This document shows positions 44,942-54,416 of a stretch of 64,000 bases of DNA, piece by piece. The first letter of the stretch is position 1. Each line of letters opens with the position of its first letter. The DNA is from Psychrobacillus sp. INOP01 (GTDB lineage Bacteria; Bacillota; Bacilli; Bacillales_A; Planococcaceae), in the NCBI RefSeq assembly GCF_018140925.1, contig NZ_CP073315.1, positions 372,001 to 436,000 of the forward strand, given 5' to 3'. Made by a program: the position numbers and the translations under genes. The notes under the pieces are model-generated. The model made no database searches and was not told where the DNA came from. It saw only the letters and a program-made list of their open reading frames with translations.

Positions 44942-45705
44942 GATCTTACCTCACTTTGATGATCGACTTTACGAACTGCATGTCCATACCAAGCCTCTAA
45001 TTGTTCGTCACTCATCTGATCCATTTCATTTTTAAAGCCGTGAAAATGAATTCGCTGATTTAAACAGGCCACGTGACTAATACTTTTGGATACTGCATCG
45101 ACATCATGTGTAACTAAAACAACCGTAATATTATGTTCCCGATTTAAATGACTTAACATATTATAAAACGATTTTACATTTTTGCTATCTACTCCTACTG
45201 TTGGCTCGTCTAATATCAATACATTCGGATTACTGATCAACGCTCTTGCGATAAAGACTCGCTGTTGCTGCCCGCCGGAAAGGTCACCTATATTTTTCAT
45301 AGAGAATTCATCCATACCTACTGATTTTAATGCTTGCTTCACTTGTTTATCAACATTTGCAGGATAACGATGAAATAATCCTGTTTTCTTTACCAAACCA
45401 CTTCTTACTACCTCTGTTACAGTAGCTGGAAAACCAGTATTAAATGAATTTGATTTTTGTGAAACGTACCCAATGCGCTCTTTATCCTTAAACTGAGAGA
45501 CCGGCTTTCCAAAAAGAAGTACCTCTCCTTTTGTCGGTTTTAATAGCCCTAGTATTATTTTTAATAATGTGGATTTCCCAGAGCCATTCGGTCCAATAAT
45601 TGCTAAAAAGTCACCTTCTGCAATCGTTAGATTAATGTCGATTAACGCCTTTGTTTGTTCATATTGGTACGAAATATTATTTAAGCTGATAAATGGGGTT
45701 CCCAT
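44938..45705 (-). CDS. znuC: Zinc ABC transporter ATP-binding protein
   Basis: A 255-aa ABC ATPase. Walker A GPNGSGKSTLLK, signature [10 protein letters not shown], Walker B VLILDEPTVGVD, switch VTHDVDAV. Paired with the permease that follows. First gene of znuC-znuB-zur. A sequence closely matching the Bacillus Zur box lies just upstream, consistent with zinc repression. Confidence 0.92.
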   Translation of the reverse strand: MGTPFISLNNISYQYEQTKALIDINLTIAEGDFLAIIGPNGSGKSTLLKIILGLLKPTKGEVLLFGKPVSQFKDKERIGYVSQKSNSFNTGFPATVTEVVRSGLVKKTGLFHRYPANVDKQVKQALKSVGMDEFSMKNIGDLSGGQQQRVFIARALISNPNVLILDEPTVGVDSKNVKSFYNMLSHLNREHNITVVLVTHDVDAVSKSISHVACLNQRIHFHGFKNEMDQMSDEQLEAWYGHAVRKVDHQSEVRS

Positions 45706-45722
45706 TATTATTCCTCGATTCT

Positions 45723-45743
45723 AATTAAGAATGATTACGATTT
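45723..45743 (-). promoter_or_regulatory. Zur box upstream of znuC
   Basis: On the minus strand AAATCGTAATCATTCTTAAT closely follows the Bacillus Zur operator pattern (AAATCGTAATNATTNCGATTT). It ends about 17 bases before the znuC start codon. Binding by the zur product of the same operon is the expected autoregulation. Confidence 0.8.
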
Positions 45744-45808
45744 ACAAGTTTTTAGTATAATCCATAATGCACTATGTGTAAATAAAAATTGCTTGAAAGG
45801 ATGTTTTT

Positions 45809-46069
45809 CTGGATATCCATAAATTTATTCAACAGCTTCAAACATGTACATTAAAGGAATTTAAAACAATTGTAAGAGGTTTCGATATACAATTGTCAGA
45901 CAGAGAGTTGAAAAGTGTCCATCCACTATTAAAAGAAATTTCACTTTCCTGGCTTGTTTTTGGAGTACCACTCGCAATTCAACAAAAATTGATTCAAATA
46001 CTTGGAGAACAACGTGCAATGGACCTTTATAAAGAAATAAAAGAAAAAGCACCATCTTCTTTTGGCTAA
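45809..46069 (+). CDS. yqfT: DUF2624 protein YqfT, apparent CTG start
   Basis: The frame gives LDIHKFIQQLQTCTLKEFKT, then a Trp-containing helix and LIQILGEQRAMDLYKEIKEK: 86 aa, like YqfT (85 aa) of B. subtilis, which is also beside nfo. In frame there is a TGA at 45793-45795 and no ATG, GTG or TTG before the conserved region. A ribosome site, AAAGGATG, lies six bases before CTG 45809, the best candidate start. A rare start codon or a base error are the alternatives. Function unknown. Confidence 0.7.
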   Translation: MDIHKFIQQLQTCTLKEFKTIVRGFDIQLSDRELKSVHPLLKEISLSWLVFGVPLAIQQKLIQILGEQRAMDLYKEIKEKAPSSFG

Positions 46070-46093
46070 AAGAAGATAATGCCTTAAAATTTT

Positions 46094-46174
46094 TTACCGT
46101 ATTAACGGTCAGACCGAATGGTTTAACTAATAGTCAGTGGGGATGAAACCCCCACTGATTGAGGTTTCACTTTA
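46094..46174 (-). repeat. Family C 3'-end element after nfo (copy C3, short)
   Basis: On the minus strand it starts with the nfo stop codon: TAAAGTGAAACCTCAATC, then CAGTGGGGGTTTCATCCCCACTG as a clean hairpin. It jumps directly to TGACCGTTAATACGGT and AAAAAA, so the variable middle found in C1 and C2 is missing. Confidence 0.8.
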
Positions 46175-47056
46175 ACGTAATGCATCAATAGTTTCTGGAT
46201 TAAACTGTTTTGTACGAAGCATTTCAATCTCATGTTTGTATGGGGCTTCTTTTGATTTAGCGTCTACGCCAACAAATGGTGTTTCTAAAATTTTCGGCAG
46301 TTCCATCAATTGTGGATGATGCACGATATATTGTAATGCCTCAAATCCAATTTCACCAAAACCGATATTCTCATGACGGTCTTTTGCTGCACCACATACA
46401 TTTTTACTATCATTGATGTGAAGTACTTTTAAACGATCAATACCAATTATTTTATCGAACTCATTTAGGACACCATCAAAATCATGGACGATATTATAAC
46501 CAGCATCATGAATATGACAAGTATCCATGCAAATGGATAATCGATGATTGTTTACAACCCCATCTATTATTTGTGCAAGTTCATCAAATGTTCGACCACA
46601 TTCCGAGCCTTTTCCAGCCATTGTTTCTAAAGCTATTTGAACAGGGAATTCGGTTGCTAGTACTTCATTTAAACCTTCAACAATTCTAGCGATACCAGCA
46701 TCTGCACCGGCTCCTACATGGGCTCCTGGGTGCAAAACAATTTGACTGGCACCTATATGCGCAGTTCTTTCAATTTCTTTTTGTAGAAACTCTACACCAA
46801 GCGCGAAAGTTTCCGGTTTTGTTGTATTTCCTAAATTAATAATATAAGGAGCATGAACGACGATATTGGACATCCCATTTTCTTTCATATGTGCAATACC
46901 AGCTTCAATATTCAATTCTTCAATTGGTTTTCTTCTGGTATTTTGTGGTGCTCCTGTATAAATCATAAATGTATTTGCACCATATGATGCAGCCTCTTTA
47001 CTCGAACCCAGCAGCATTTCTTTTCCACTCATAGAAACATGTGAACCTAATAACAT
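46172..47056 (-). CDS. nfo: Endonuclease IV (AP endonuclease)
   Basis: A 294-aa zinc-dependent enzyme that cuts DNA at abasic sites in base excision repair. Family motifs [51 protein letters not shown] and [20 protein letters not shown] carry the three-zinc ligands. It lies 12 bases after cshB, as in B. subtilis. Its stop codon is shared with family C element C3. Confidence 0.97.
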   Translation of the reverse strand: MLLGSHVSMSGKEMLLGSSKEAASYGANTFMIYTGAPQNTRRKPIEELNIEAGIAHMKENGMSNIVVHAPYIINLGNTTKPETFALGVEFLQKEIERTAHIGASQIVLHPGAHVGAGADAGIARIVEGLNEVLATEFPVQIALETMAGKGSECGRTFDELAQIIDGVVNNHRLSICMDTCHIHDAGYNIVHDFDGVLNEFDKIIGIDRLKVLHINDSKNVCGAAKDRHENIGFGEIGFEALQYIVHHPQLMELPKILETPFVGVDAKSKEAPYKHEIEMLRTKQFNPETIDALR

Positions 47057-47068
47057 GATAGCAACTCC

Positions 47069-48367
47069 TTATTTCTTACGGTTTTTAATACGTCTCTCTC
47101 TTTTCTTCACTTTATCCATTTCCCATTTCATATTACGCTTGTAGCCAGGTTTTACCTTTTTAGGCTTACGAACTAGGGCCTTAGCTTTTGCATCTATCTC
47201 ATTTTCATTTTTAGTACGGTTTTTTCGTGCGTGGCGCTCCTTAAGCTCTGACCATTCTCCATTAATCACATCTTTATGTTCGAGAGGAATACCCATTTTC
47301 TCAAGACGTACTAAAGCATCCTCGTCCGATGGTTCATATAATGAAATAGCGATACCTGTCATCCCAGCACGTGCTGTTCTTCCTACACGGTGAACGAAAA
47401 ACTCTAAATCATCTGGAAGTTCATAGTTGATAACATGGCTGACTCCAGGAATATCAATCCCTCGTGCAGCTAAATCCGTTGCAACAATATATTGAAATTC
47501 TAGATCATGTATTTGTTTCATCACACGTTTACGATCACGAGGTGATATGTCACCATGTACCACGCCAACTTTAACACCATTACCTTGTAAATAATTTGCT
47601 ACTTCATCTGCATGTTGTTTCGTATTTGCAAATATAATGGCTAGGTAGGGATTTATACCTTCCATAACATCCAGTAAACGTTTCTTCCTAGATTTACTTC
47701 GAACTGGAGTTACAATAAATTCAATACCCTCTGCTACACGACGTTTTTCGCCTATTTTGATATGGACTGGTGAATCCATATATTTCTTTAAGAAAGGTTG
47801 TAATTTTTCTGGAATTGTAGCAGAAAAAACATACATTTCTAGCTTCTCAGGCATACGAGACGCAAATTGATCGATTTCATTGATAAATCCAAGATCGAAA
47901 GCTAAATCCGCTTCGTCTACAACTAAAACATTTGCAGTATGAACAAGTAACGCTTGCTCTACTGTAAGATCACGAAGTCTACCTGGTGTTCCAACAACAA
48001 TTTGTGGTTGTGTTTTTAGTTTTTCTATTGAACGGGCTTTGTCCGTCCCACCAATAAATAATTTTGTCTGAATTTCTGTGCCTTCTACTAGCTTGTTCAA
48101 CTCATTATAAATTTGTGTTGCAAGCTCTCTTGTTGGTGATGTAATAACTGCTTGTACTTCTTTTTTACTAGCATCTATTTTTTCAACAATTGGGATCAAA
48201 AAACTATGTGTTTTTCCTGTTCCAGTGTGTGCTTGACCAATCGCACTTTTCCCCTTTAAAACAAGTGGAATCATTTCTTTTTGAATTGGCGTTGGTTCTT
48301 GGAAGCCTAATTTTTCAATTGCATCTACTAAAAAAGGCTGAAAACTATAATCTGTATATTTGGACAT
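47069..48367 (-). CDS. cshB: DEAD-box RNA helicase CshB
   Basis: A 432-aa RNA helicase: Q motif GFQEPTPIQKEMI, motif I AHTGTGKT, motif II VVDEADLAF, motif III FSAT, motif VI HRVGRTAR. The basic C-terminal tail (KPKKVKPGYKRNMKWEMDKV and KKRERRIKNRKK) is typical of CshB. It helps RNA folding and degradation, especially in the cold. Operon with nfo. Confidence 0.94.
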   Translation of the reverse strand: MSKYTDYSFQPFLVDAIEKLGFQEPTPIQKEMIPLVLKGKSAIGQAHTGTGKTHSFLIPIVEKIDASKKEVQAVITSPTRELATQIYNELNKLVEGTEIQTKLFIGGTDKARSIEKLKTQPQIVVGTPGRLRDLTVEQALLVHTANVLVVDEADLAFDLGFINEIDQFASRMPEKLEMYVFSATIPEKLQPFLKKYMDSPVHIKIGEKRRVAEGIEFIVTPVRSKSRKKRLLDVMEGINPYLAIIFANTKQHADEVANYLQGNGVKVGVVHGDISPRDRKRVMKQIHDLEFQYIVATDLAARGIDIPGVSHVINYELPDDLEFFVHRVGRTARAGMTGIAISLYEPSDEDALVRLEKMGIPLEHKDVINGEWSELKERHARKNRTKNENEIDAKAKALVRKPKKVKPGYKRNMKWEMDKVKKRERRIKNRKK

Positions 48368-48471
48368 CCTACGTCACTCCCTCACATTTCTTTATTGTAC
48401 CACGATTGTACATAAAACGTATAATTTGCATAGAATAGAATAGTCTTTGTTGTTCGAAAGGAGATGAAAAA

Positions 48472-48972
48472 ATGCGCTACCAATCTTTTTATCCGTTCGC
48501 CCAAAATCGGGGAAATGATTTTTTTGGCATGTCCAATTCCAGTCCCCAGAATGTTCCGAATAATTCCTTCAATTTTTTTGGAGGTGAACAGGCTCCTCCA
48601 CCACCTGCACCCGCAGGACCGGCAACTAATTTTTTTAGTCAGTTCCAATCAGCACCCACAGGAGGCTTTCAGCAGGGTCAACCAATGGGCCAACCAATGT
48701 CCAAAACTATGGGCTACTTACAAACAGCTGACAAATTTTTAAATACCGCTCAGCAGCTTACGCCTATGGTTAGACAATTCGCTCCTATGATTCAAAACGT
48801 TCCAGCTCTGTTGAAATTATATCGTGGTTTTCAGTCTGTTCCAGCTGCTGCAACTGCTACAACTGCAGCTGCCGGTAATGTTAGTGCTTCTGCCGCATCC
48901 ACAGCCGCAAGAGCAGCTACTTCTTTACCAACCGGAGCATCCATACCTCGAATTTTCCAGCCACCAATTTAA
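48472..48972 (+). CDS. yqfQ: YqfQ/VrrA-like low-complexity protein
   Basis: A 166-aa protein of biased composition: Phe/Asn-rich start, a Pro run (QAPPPPAPAGP), a Gln/Gly/Pro middle, a hydrophobic helix (LTPMVRQFAPMIQNVPALLK), and an Ala/Thr/Ser tail. This is the layout of YqfQ (VrrA in B. anthracis, a variable-repeat locus). The position between cshB and ispH matches B. subtilis. AAAGGAGATG precedes the ATG. Function unknown. Confidence 0.85.
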   Translation: MRYQSFYPFAQNRGNDFFGMSNSSPQNVPNNSFNFFGGEQAPPPPAPAGPATNFFSQFQSAPTGGFQQGQPMGQPMSKTMGYLQTADKFLNTAQQLTPMVRQFAPMIQNVPALLKLYRGFQSVPAAATATTAAAGNVSASAASTAARAATSLPTGASIPRIFQPPI

Positions 48973-49039
48973 AATTTTGTAATCACCCATGTGCTCCGTT
49001 ATAATATGAGTATGCTCGTATTGAAGGGAGTTACGTAAA

Positions 49040-50017
49040 ATGAAAGTACAAAAAATTTCGCCTAGGGGATACTGTTACGGTGTAGTGGATGCAATGGTTA
49101 TTGCTCGAAATGCTGCACTGGACACTTCTCTTCCAAGGCCTATATATATTTTGGGAATGATCGTTCATAATAAACATGTAACAGATGCATTTGAGAAGGA
49201 TGGAATAATTACTTTAGACGGAGAAAATCGCTTAGATATATTATCGAAGGTTGATACAGGTACTGTTATTTTTACCGCTCATGGTGTTTCACCAGAAGTA
49301 AAAGAATTAGCTCGTAAAAAGGGGCTAGTTTCAATAGATGCAACATGTCCGGATGTTACAGTTACTCATGACCTCATAAGTGAAAAAACAGCTGAAGGCT
49401 ACGATATAATTTATATCGGCAAAAAAGGACATCCAGAGCCAGAGGGTGCAATTGGTGTAGCACCTGACAAGGTCCATCTTGTTCAAACAATAGAGGATGT
49501 TGAAAATTTAACAATCTCGACAGATAAATTACTCGTTACCAATCAAACTACAATGTCACAGTGGGATGTTGTGGATCTAATGAAAAAATTAGAAGAGAAA
49601 TTCCCACATATTGAAGTTCATAAAGAAATCTGTTTGGCTACTCAGGTTCGACAAGAAGCAGTTGCTGAACAAGCTGGTGAAGCAGAACTTTTAATAGTAG
49701 TAGGCGATCCAATGAGTAATAATTCTAACAGACTGACACAAGTTTCAGAGGAAATCGCTGGAACTCCTTCTTACAGAATTGGCGACATCTCTGATTTAAA
49801 ATTGGAATGGTTGGACAATATTTCTCATGTAGCTGTAACTGCAGGCGCTTCCACACCAACTCCTATTGTAAAAGAAGTAATTCAATTTCTAGAAAAATAT
49901 GATCCAAACGATCCCGAAACTCATGATACAACGAAAAAAACAGTATCAGAAAAAATACTTCCTAAAATTAAAATACCAAAACCGGTAAATCGTATTGAAC
50001 CCTATACAGTTAAATAG
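49040..50017 (+). CDS. ispH: 4-hydroxy-3-methylbut-2-enyl diphosphate reductase
   Basis: A 325-aa [4Fe-4S] enzyme, the last step of the MEP pathway, giving IPP and DMAPP. The three cluster Cys are in RGYCYGV (12), DATCPDV (about 102) and EICLATQ (about 198). [17 protein letters not shown] and [10 protein letters not shown] are substrate-binding motifs. AGGGAG precedes the ATG by about 9 bases. The C-terminus has a Lys/Pro-rich tail common in Bacillales. Confidence 0.97.
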   Translation: MKVQKISPRGYCYGVVDAMVIARNAALDTSLPRPIYILGMIVHNKHVTDAFEKDGIITLDGENRLDILSKVDTGTVIFTAHGVSPEVKELARKKGLVSIDATCPDVTVTHDLISEKTAEGYDIIYIGKKGHPEPEGAIGVAPDKVHLVQTIEDVENLTISTDKLLVTNQTTMSQWDVVDLMKKLEEKFPHIEVHKEICLATQVRQEAVAEQAGEAELLIVVGDPMSNNSNRLTQVSEEIAGTPSYRIGDISDLKLEWLDNISHVAVTAGASTPTPIVKEVIQFLEKYDPNDPETHDTTKKTVSEKILPKIKIPKPVNRIEPYTVK

Positions 50018-50018
50018 G

Positions 50019-50048
50019 AAAAGCTGCTCACAATTGAGCAGCTTTTTC
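50019..50048 (+). terminator. Terminator of ispH
   Basis: AAAAGCTGCTCA-CAAT-TGAGCAGCTTTTT hairpin starts directly after the stop; symmetrical, so it can also serve the convergent nif3-like gene. Confidence 0.92.
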
Positions 50049-50062
50049 TATAGCATTCCATA

Positions 50063-51181
50063 TTAAATTAATTGAAAGGGCTCCGTTGAAATTTTAGAGG
50101 GGATGAATTCAACTGAGAGTTTGTTTTGAATGCAAACCTCTGTCATATATTCCGCAACTCCAATTTTCATGATCTGCTCTACATGATGTCCTGGATCAAT
50201 AACCGATAATCCAACAGCCTCTGCGTCCTGGGCTACATGAAAATATAAATCGCCTGTTATAAATACATCTGCGCCTGCTCTTTTAGCTGTCTGTATATAT
50301 TTGTTGCCATCTCCACCTAGTACAGCAACTTTCTGAACTTCCTTCGTTAAATCACCTACAACTCTAACGAAAGGTACATTTAATTGCTGTTTGACTACTT
50401 GAGCATATGCAGATAAGGTTAGTTTTTCAGGCAATGTCCCAATTCTTCCGAGACCTTTTTTATTTACTTCTGATTCCAACAATAGTAAATCAAATGCGGG
50501 CTCTTCATATGGATGATTTGTTAACAATGCTTTTAACACATTATTTTTCATAGAAACAGGAAAAACTACTTCAATTTTATCCTCTTCCACTATTGCTAAT
50601 TCATTCGCTTGACCAATATAAGGGCTTGCTAAGTCCGAAGGTCTAAACCTTCCTTCTCCAGCTGAGGTGAAGCTACATGAATAATAATCCCCGATTTGAC
50701 CTGCACCAGCAACACTTAAAGCATTTCTTACTAGATCTGTGGATTCTTTCGGGGCAAATACTGCTAACTTCATCAATTGTTCCGAGGTAGTTTGCTCTAG
50801 GATATCTATATTCTCTAATTGCAAAGCAGTAGCGAGTAAATCATTTACCCCTCCCGCGGCGATATCTAAGTTCGTATGTGCAGCATATACAGCAATATCA
50901 TGTTTTATCAATTTCTCGATTAAAATACCTTGAGGTAAATCTGTTCGCATATTTTTCAATCCTCGATAAATTGGAGGATGATGAGCAATAATAAGCTCAC
51001 AACCACTTATAATCGCTTCTTCTACCGTATCCAAATTCACGTCTAAGGTAACCAAAACTTTTGTTATAGTTTTATTTAGAGTACCAATTTGTAAGCCTAC
51101 TGGATCTCCATCGACTGCCAATGATTTTGGTGCCCATTGTTCGAAAAGGGAAATAATATGTTGTCCATTTGTTTCCTTCAT
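50063..51181 (-). CDS. yqfO: Nif3-like dinuclear metal-centre protein (YqfO)
   Basis: A 372-aa Nif3/DUF34 protein. The metal-binding segments are ELIIAHHPPIYRGLK, VYAAHTNLDIAAGGVN and a distal VIDPGHHVEQ; the insert (about 130-235) is a PII-like CutA/Nif3 inner domain as in B. subtilis YqfO. Biochemical role is debated (GTP cyclohydrolase I type 2-like). It follows trmK by three bases, a conserved pairing. Confidence 0.93.
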   Translation of the reverse strand: MKETNGQHIISLFEQWAPKSLAVDGDPVGLQIGTLNKTITKVLVTLDVNLDTVEEAIISGCELIIAHHPPIYRGLKNMRTDLPQGILIEKLIKHDIAVYAAHTNLDIAAGGVNDLLATALQLENIDILEQTTSEQLMKLAVFAPKESTDLVRNALSVAGAGQIGDYYSCSFTSAGEGRFRPSDLASPYIGQANELAIVEEDKIEVVFPVSMKNNVLKALLTNHPYEEPAFDLLLLESEVNKKGLGRIGTLPEKLTLSAYAQVVKQQLNVPFVRVVGDLTKEVQKVAVLGGDGNKYIQTAKRAGADVFITGDLYFHVAQDAEAVGLSVIDPGHHVEQIMKIGVAEYMTEVCIQNKLSVEFIPSKISTEPFQLI

Positions 51182-51184
51182 CGT

Positions 51185-51874
51185 TTATAAAGTCTCCTTC
51201 ACTAAGGCAATTTTAGATTCAATTTCTTGTTTCTTTTGTTGTACCTCAGTTCCTGGTATTTTACTTAGCTCATTTACAATTCTTTGCCACTCATTTAATT
51301 CATTGCTCCATTTCTTTTGATAGACAGGAGACTTTTCTTTACTTAAAATAGGACCAACTAATAACTCCTTTTCTGATAACTTCATGCTGCCTTTTTTTAA
51401 TACAAGAATCTCATAAATTTTATCATGTTCTTCCAGAATTACTTCCTGTTCTATCTTCCATTGTTCTTGAATAGCCCATTCTCGTATAGCTTTGGCATGT
51501 ATATTAGGTTGTAAAATTAGTGTATCTACTTTGAAAAGTTTCTCTTTTCCAGATTCTAGAATAGATGCTATAAGCGGACCACCCATTCCAGCTATAGTAA
51601 CTGTTTGAACATTGTCCCCTTCTGAGATTACCTCTAATCCGTTACCGAAACGTACTTCAATATTTTCTTGTAGCCCCTCACTTATCACTTGTTTTTGGGC
51701 AGATTCGAATGGACCTTTTACTACTTCCCCTGCAATAGCTTTTGAAATAATGCCTTCATGTACTAAATAACAAGGCAAATAAGCATGGTCACTACCAATA
51801 TCCGCTAAAATAGTATTTTCTCTCACAAAGGAAGCGACCGTTCTCAGTCTTTCCGATAATTTTTTTGCATTCAT
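51185..51874 (-). CDS. trmK: tRNA (adenine(22)-N(1))-methyltransferase
   Basis: A 229-aa SAM-dependent enzyme that makes m1A22 in tRNA. The SAM loop ILADIGSDHAYLPCYLV is at about 20-36 and VTIAGMGGPLIASIL is the catalytic/binding region; the C-terminal part is a coiled coil. GAGGTG lies before the ATG. It is coupled to the nif3-like gene. Confidence 0.94.
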   Translation of the reverse strand: MNAKKLSERLRTVASFVRENTILADIGSDHAYLPCYLVHEGIISKAIAGEVVKGPFESAQKQVISEGLQENIEVRFGNGLEVISEGDNVQTVTIAGMGGPLIASILESGKEKLFKVDTLILQPNIHAKAIREWAIQEQWKIEQEVILEEHDKIYEILVLKKGSMKLSEKELLVGPILSKEKSPVYQKKWSNELNEWQRIVNELSKIPGTEVQQKKQEIESKIALVKETL

Positions 51875-51913
51875 TATTACAACACCTCTTCATTATCTAT
51901 TATAGCAAAAAAG

Positions 51914-51953
51914 AAAAAAGACCTCGATTCTTTTACAGAATCGAAGGTCTTTT
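51914..51953 (-). terminator. Terminator of cccA
   Basis: On the minus strand AAAAGACCTTCGATTC and GAATCGAGGTCTTTT pair around TGTAAAA and run into a T-rich tail. Confidence 0.92.
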
Positions 51954-51962
51954 AGTCAAATA

Positions 51963-52325
51963 CTATTCTAAAGATTTAACCCATGCTGCCATAGCGTCAA
52001 TGTTTTCAGCAGGTACTAAACCAGGTGGCATAGAACCTTTACCGTTTGCTAAAACGTCTTTGACTTCGTCTTCAGACAATGAAGTTCCAACTAATGATGG
52101 GCCCATCCCACCTTCATAACTATTACCATGACAACCGATACATTTTCCTTGAGCTAGAGCTTCCGGATCAAATTCACCAGCAGATGCATCTTCTCCACCT
52201 TCTGCATGCTCTTCAGTTGCAGCCATTTCTTCTTTGTTACCTACACCGTCCATAGACAAGAAGAAAATTAAACCAATACCAAAAGCCATAATTAAGATAA
52301 ATGGAATTATTGGATTTCTTTGCAT
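51963..52325 (-). CDS. cccA: Cytochrome c-550
   Basis: A 120-aa membrane-anchored cytochrome with one N-terminal helix (PFILIMAFGIGLIFFLSM), an acidic linker, and a heme domain with CIGCH (about 61-65) and the axial Met in KGSMPPG. It passes electrons in the respiratory chain on the outer face. The start is ATG 52325 with AAAGGGAGGG upstream; the length then equals B. subtilis CccA (120 aa). It is near rpoD as in B. subtilis. Confidence 0.95.
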   Translation of the reverse strand: MQRNPIIPFILIMAFGIGLIFFLSMDGVGNKEEMAATEEHAEGGEDASAGEFDPEALAQGKCIGCHGNSYEGGMGPSLVGTSLSEDEVKDVLANGKGSMPPGLVPAENIDAMAAWVKSLE

Positions 52326-52475
52326 AGTTAACCCTCCCTTTAATACAATCTTTTCTAATATAGAATTAGTCAACATTAATATTGTACTGCATTCTAGGGA
52401 AAACTAAAAGTCCTAGGGGAGAAGTTTTCTTACATTGTGACAATTTGGACATAATTTTTCGCGTTTTTTCTACAT

Positions 52476-53615
52476 CTAACAACCAATATGTCGAGCTATT
52501 ACCATCCTCTGTACTTCAGAAGTCCCTTCACCAATTTCAAGTAATTTAGCATCTCGCATATATCGTTCTACCTCATACTCTTTCATATAGCCATATCCAC
52601 CATGTATTTGAATAGCTTGATCTGCTACTTCCATTGCAATTTCGGATGCATATAGTTTACACATAGATGCTTCCTTACCAAATGCACGTCCTTGATCTTT
52701 TAACCATGCCGCTTTGTGTACCATTGTACGTGCAAGCTCAATTTTCATAGCCATATCTGCCAATTTAAATTGAGTTACCTGGAATTCAGAAAGCGTCTTT
52801 CCAAATTGCTTGCGCTCTTTAGAATATCGGAGTGCTCTGTCGAAAGCGGCTTGTGCAATTCCTACTGCCATTGCACCTATGCCAATCCGACCACCGTCAA
52901 GTGTTACTAAGAATTGTTTGAATCCATTCCCTTTCTCACCTAACAAGTTTTCCTTGGGCACTCGTACATTTTCTAATACTAGCTCAGTTGTGTTAGAAGC
53001 ATTCAGCCCCATTTTCTCATAGTTATCTATAACAGTGAATCCTTCTGAATCCGTTGGCACAATAATAGCAGAAATTTCTTTTTTCCCATCTTTGACATCA
53101 GTAATAGCTGTTAATGCTAAGTGTTTTGCATAGCTAGCATTCGTTATAAACGCTTTGTTTCCATTAATAACAAAATCATCGCCATCTTCTTTTGCAGTTG
53201 TCTGTGTACCACCTGCATCTGAACCTGCGTTAGGCTCTGTTAACCCAAAAGCACCAAATGATTCTCCTGTACAAACTGGAACCAAGTATTTTTGTTTTTG
53301 CTCTTCTGTACCAAATAGATTAAGTGGAGCACCACCTAGCGATATATGCGCAGAATAGGTAATACCTGTAGAAGCACATGCTCTGCTCAGCTCTTCCGTA
53401 ACGATTGCAAAACTAACTGTATCTGCACCTGCTCCGCCATACTCTTCTGAAAACGGTAAGCCCATCATCCCCATGTCGGCCAACTGTTTAAAGATTTCTT
53501 TTGGAAATGCTTTCGTTTTATCGCGCTCAATTGCTCCTGGCGCTACAACCTCATCCGAAAACTCACGAATTGTTTTACGGATCATTTTATGTTCCTGTGT
53601 CAAATCAAAATTCAT
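52476..53615 (-). CDS. Acyl-CoA dehydrogenase
   Basis: A 379-aa FAD enzyme oxidising acyl-CoA to enoyl-CoA. The FAD-binding segment FGLTEPNAGSDAGGT, the RKQFGKTLSEFQ motif and the C-terminal catalytic region IHGGYGYMKEYEVERYMRDAK, ending EIGEGTSEVQRMVIA, are all normal. Closest in character to short/branched-chain enzymes (AcdA, MmgC); substrate cannot be fixed. I place the start at ATG 53615, nine bases after GGGG. No fatty-acid operon surrounds it. Confidence 0.93.
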   Translation of the reverse strand: MNFDLTQEHKMIRKTIREFSDEVVAPGAIERDKTKAFPKEIFKQLADMGMMGLPFSEEYGGAGADTVSFAIVTEELSRACASTGITYSAHISLGGAPLNLFGTEEQKQKYLVPVCTGESFGAFGLTEPNAGSDAGGTQTTAKEDGDDFVINGNKAFITNASYAKHLALTAITDVKDGKKEISAIIVPTDSEGFTVIDNYEKMGLNASNTTELVLENVRVPKENLLGEKGNGFKQFLVTLDGGRIGIGAMAVGIAQAAFDRALRYSKERKQFGKTLSEFQVTQFKLADMAMKIELARTMVHKAAWLKDQGRAFGKEASMCKLYASEIAMEVADQAIQIHGGYGYMKEYEVERYMRDAKLLEIGEGTSEVQRMVIARHIGC

Positions 53616-53717
53616 TTCTTCCATCCCCTTTGTAAATAAAAACGCTTACATTTCTATTATACTAAAAATATAAGAAATTCAAAGATTTATTATAAGAAAA
53701 GCGAAAGCATCCTCTAA

Positions 53718-53892
53718 GACCAAAACTTGTTTCTATCGTTTTCAGTGGGCTTTGGACAGATTGGTTTCAATTTTATTACCGTTTGATTTTATAGAGAGGC
53801 TGGTCATGGCTCACGTCACGACAACCTCTCTTTTCTCGGTAATCTTATACCTTTCTGTCCGCCGCCCTCCTACAGTCTTTAGAAACAGGATC
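53718..53892 (+). repeat. Family B hairpin element, copy B3
   Basis: GTTTCTATCG at the left pairs with the distal TTTAGAAAC; TTGGACAG with CTGTCC; ATTACCG with CGGTAAT; core GAGAGGCTGGTCATGGC with GTCACGACAACCTCTC. The core differs from B1 at several paired positions, yet the stem largely persists. No coding frame. Confidence 0.78.
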
Positions 53893-54144
53893 GAAATATT
53901 TTTAGGAAGAAGGAAAGAAACTCTTTCCTTCACACAGAAGAAGCGCTTGAAGATACAATTTCATGCACCCCCTATCTATTGAATAAATACTTACTATTTC
54001 TCTATATGTCCACTATTCTTAAAGCAAAACTACTTTCTTAATCACATTGGTAGGTTATTAAAATCCATGAATGCTATTTGGATGACTACATAATTTCTAC
54101 TATTATCCTGGAAAATGCAATGCTAAATCTTATTGTTGATTACT
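53893..54144. other. AT-rich linker of the composite repeat, copy 3
   Basis: The blocks GAAGATACAATTTCATG, AATACTTACTATTTCTC, AAAATGCAATGCTAAATCTT and TGATTACTACACC match copies 1 and 2 in order. No gene is seen between the acyl-CoA dehydrogenase start and the membrane protein gene at 54493. Confidence 0.6.
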
Positions 54145-54332
54145 ACACCATTTATTGACTGAAGTGTATAGCACCGACTCCAGCAGGAAAAGTACGAACT
54201 GAAAGCCCCGCAGAAACTTTTTATGGAACAAATACTCAAAACGCCCCTTCGTGATCAACATCCTTTTGGCCCGAATAGATTGAAGCCGTTCTGAGCGGAA
54301 AACGTCCGCCTGAAACGGGAATCAGAAGTATT
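54145..54332 (+). repeat. Dispersed repeat family A, copy A6
   Basis: TTGACTGAAGTG, CACCGACTCCAGCAGGAAA, GAAAGCCCCGCAGAAAC, the inner block (CGCCCCTTCGTGATCAAC, ATCCTTTTGGCC), then GCGGAAAACGTCCGCC and GAAACGGGAATCAG. It is the right end of composite copy 3. Confidence 0.75.
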
Positions 54333-54416
54333 ATTAGATAGATTTAATCATTAAAGATATGTGTATACGTAGATCATTGAGTTCAGACGCCAAAAATTTA
54401 TACTTTTTAATCCTAT

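Noticed and set aside
45861-46055. Minus-strand frame of 64 codons
   Set aside because: It is antisense to yqfT, which has the family pattern.
53752-53982. Plus-strand frame of 76 codons
   Set aside because: It spans hairpin element B3; not kept as a frame in B1 or B2.
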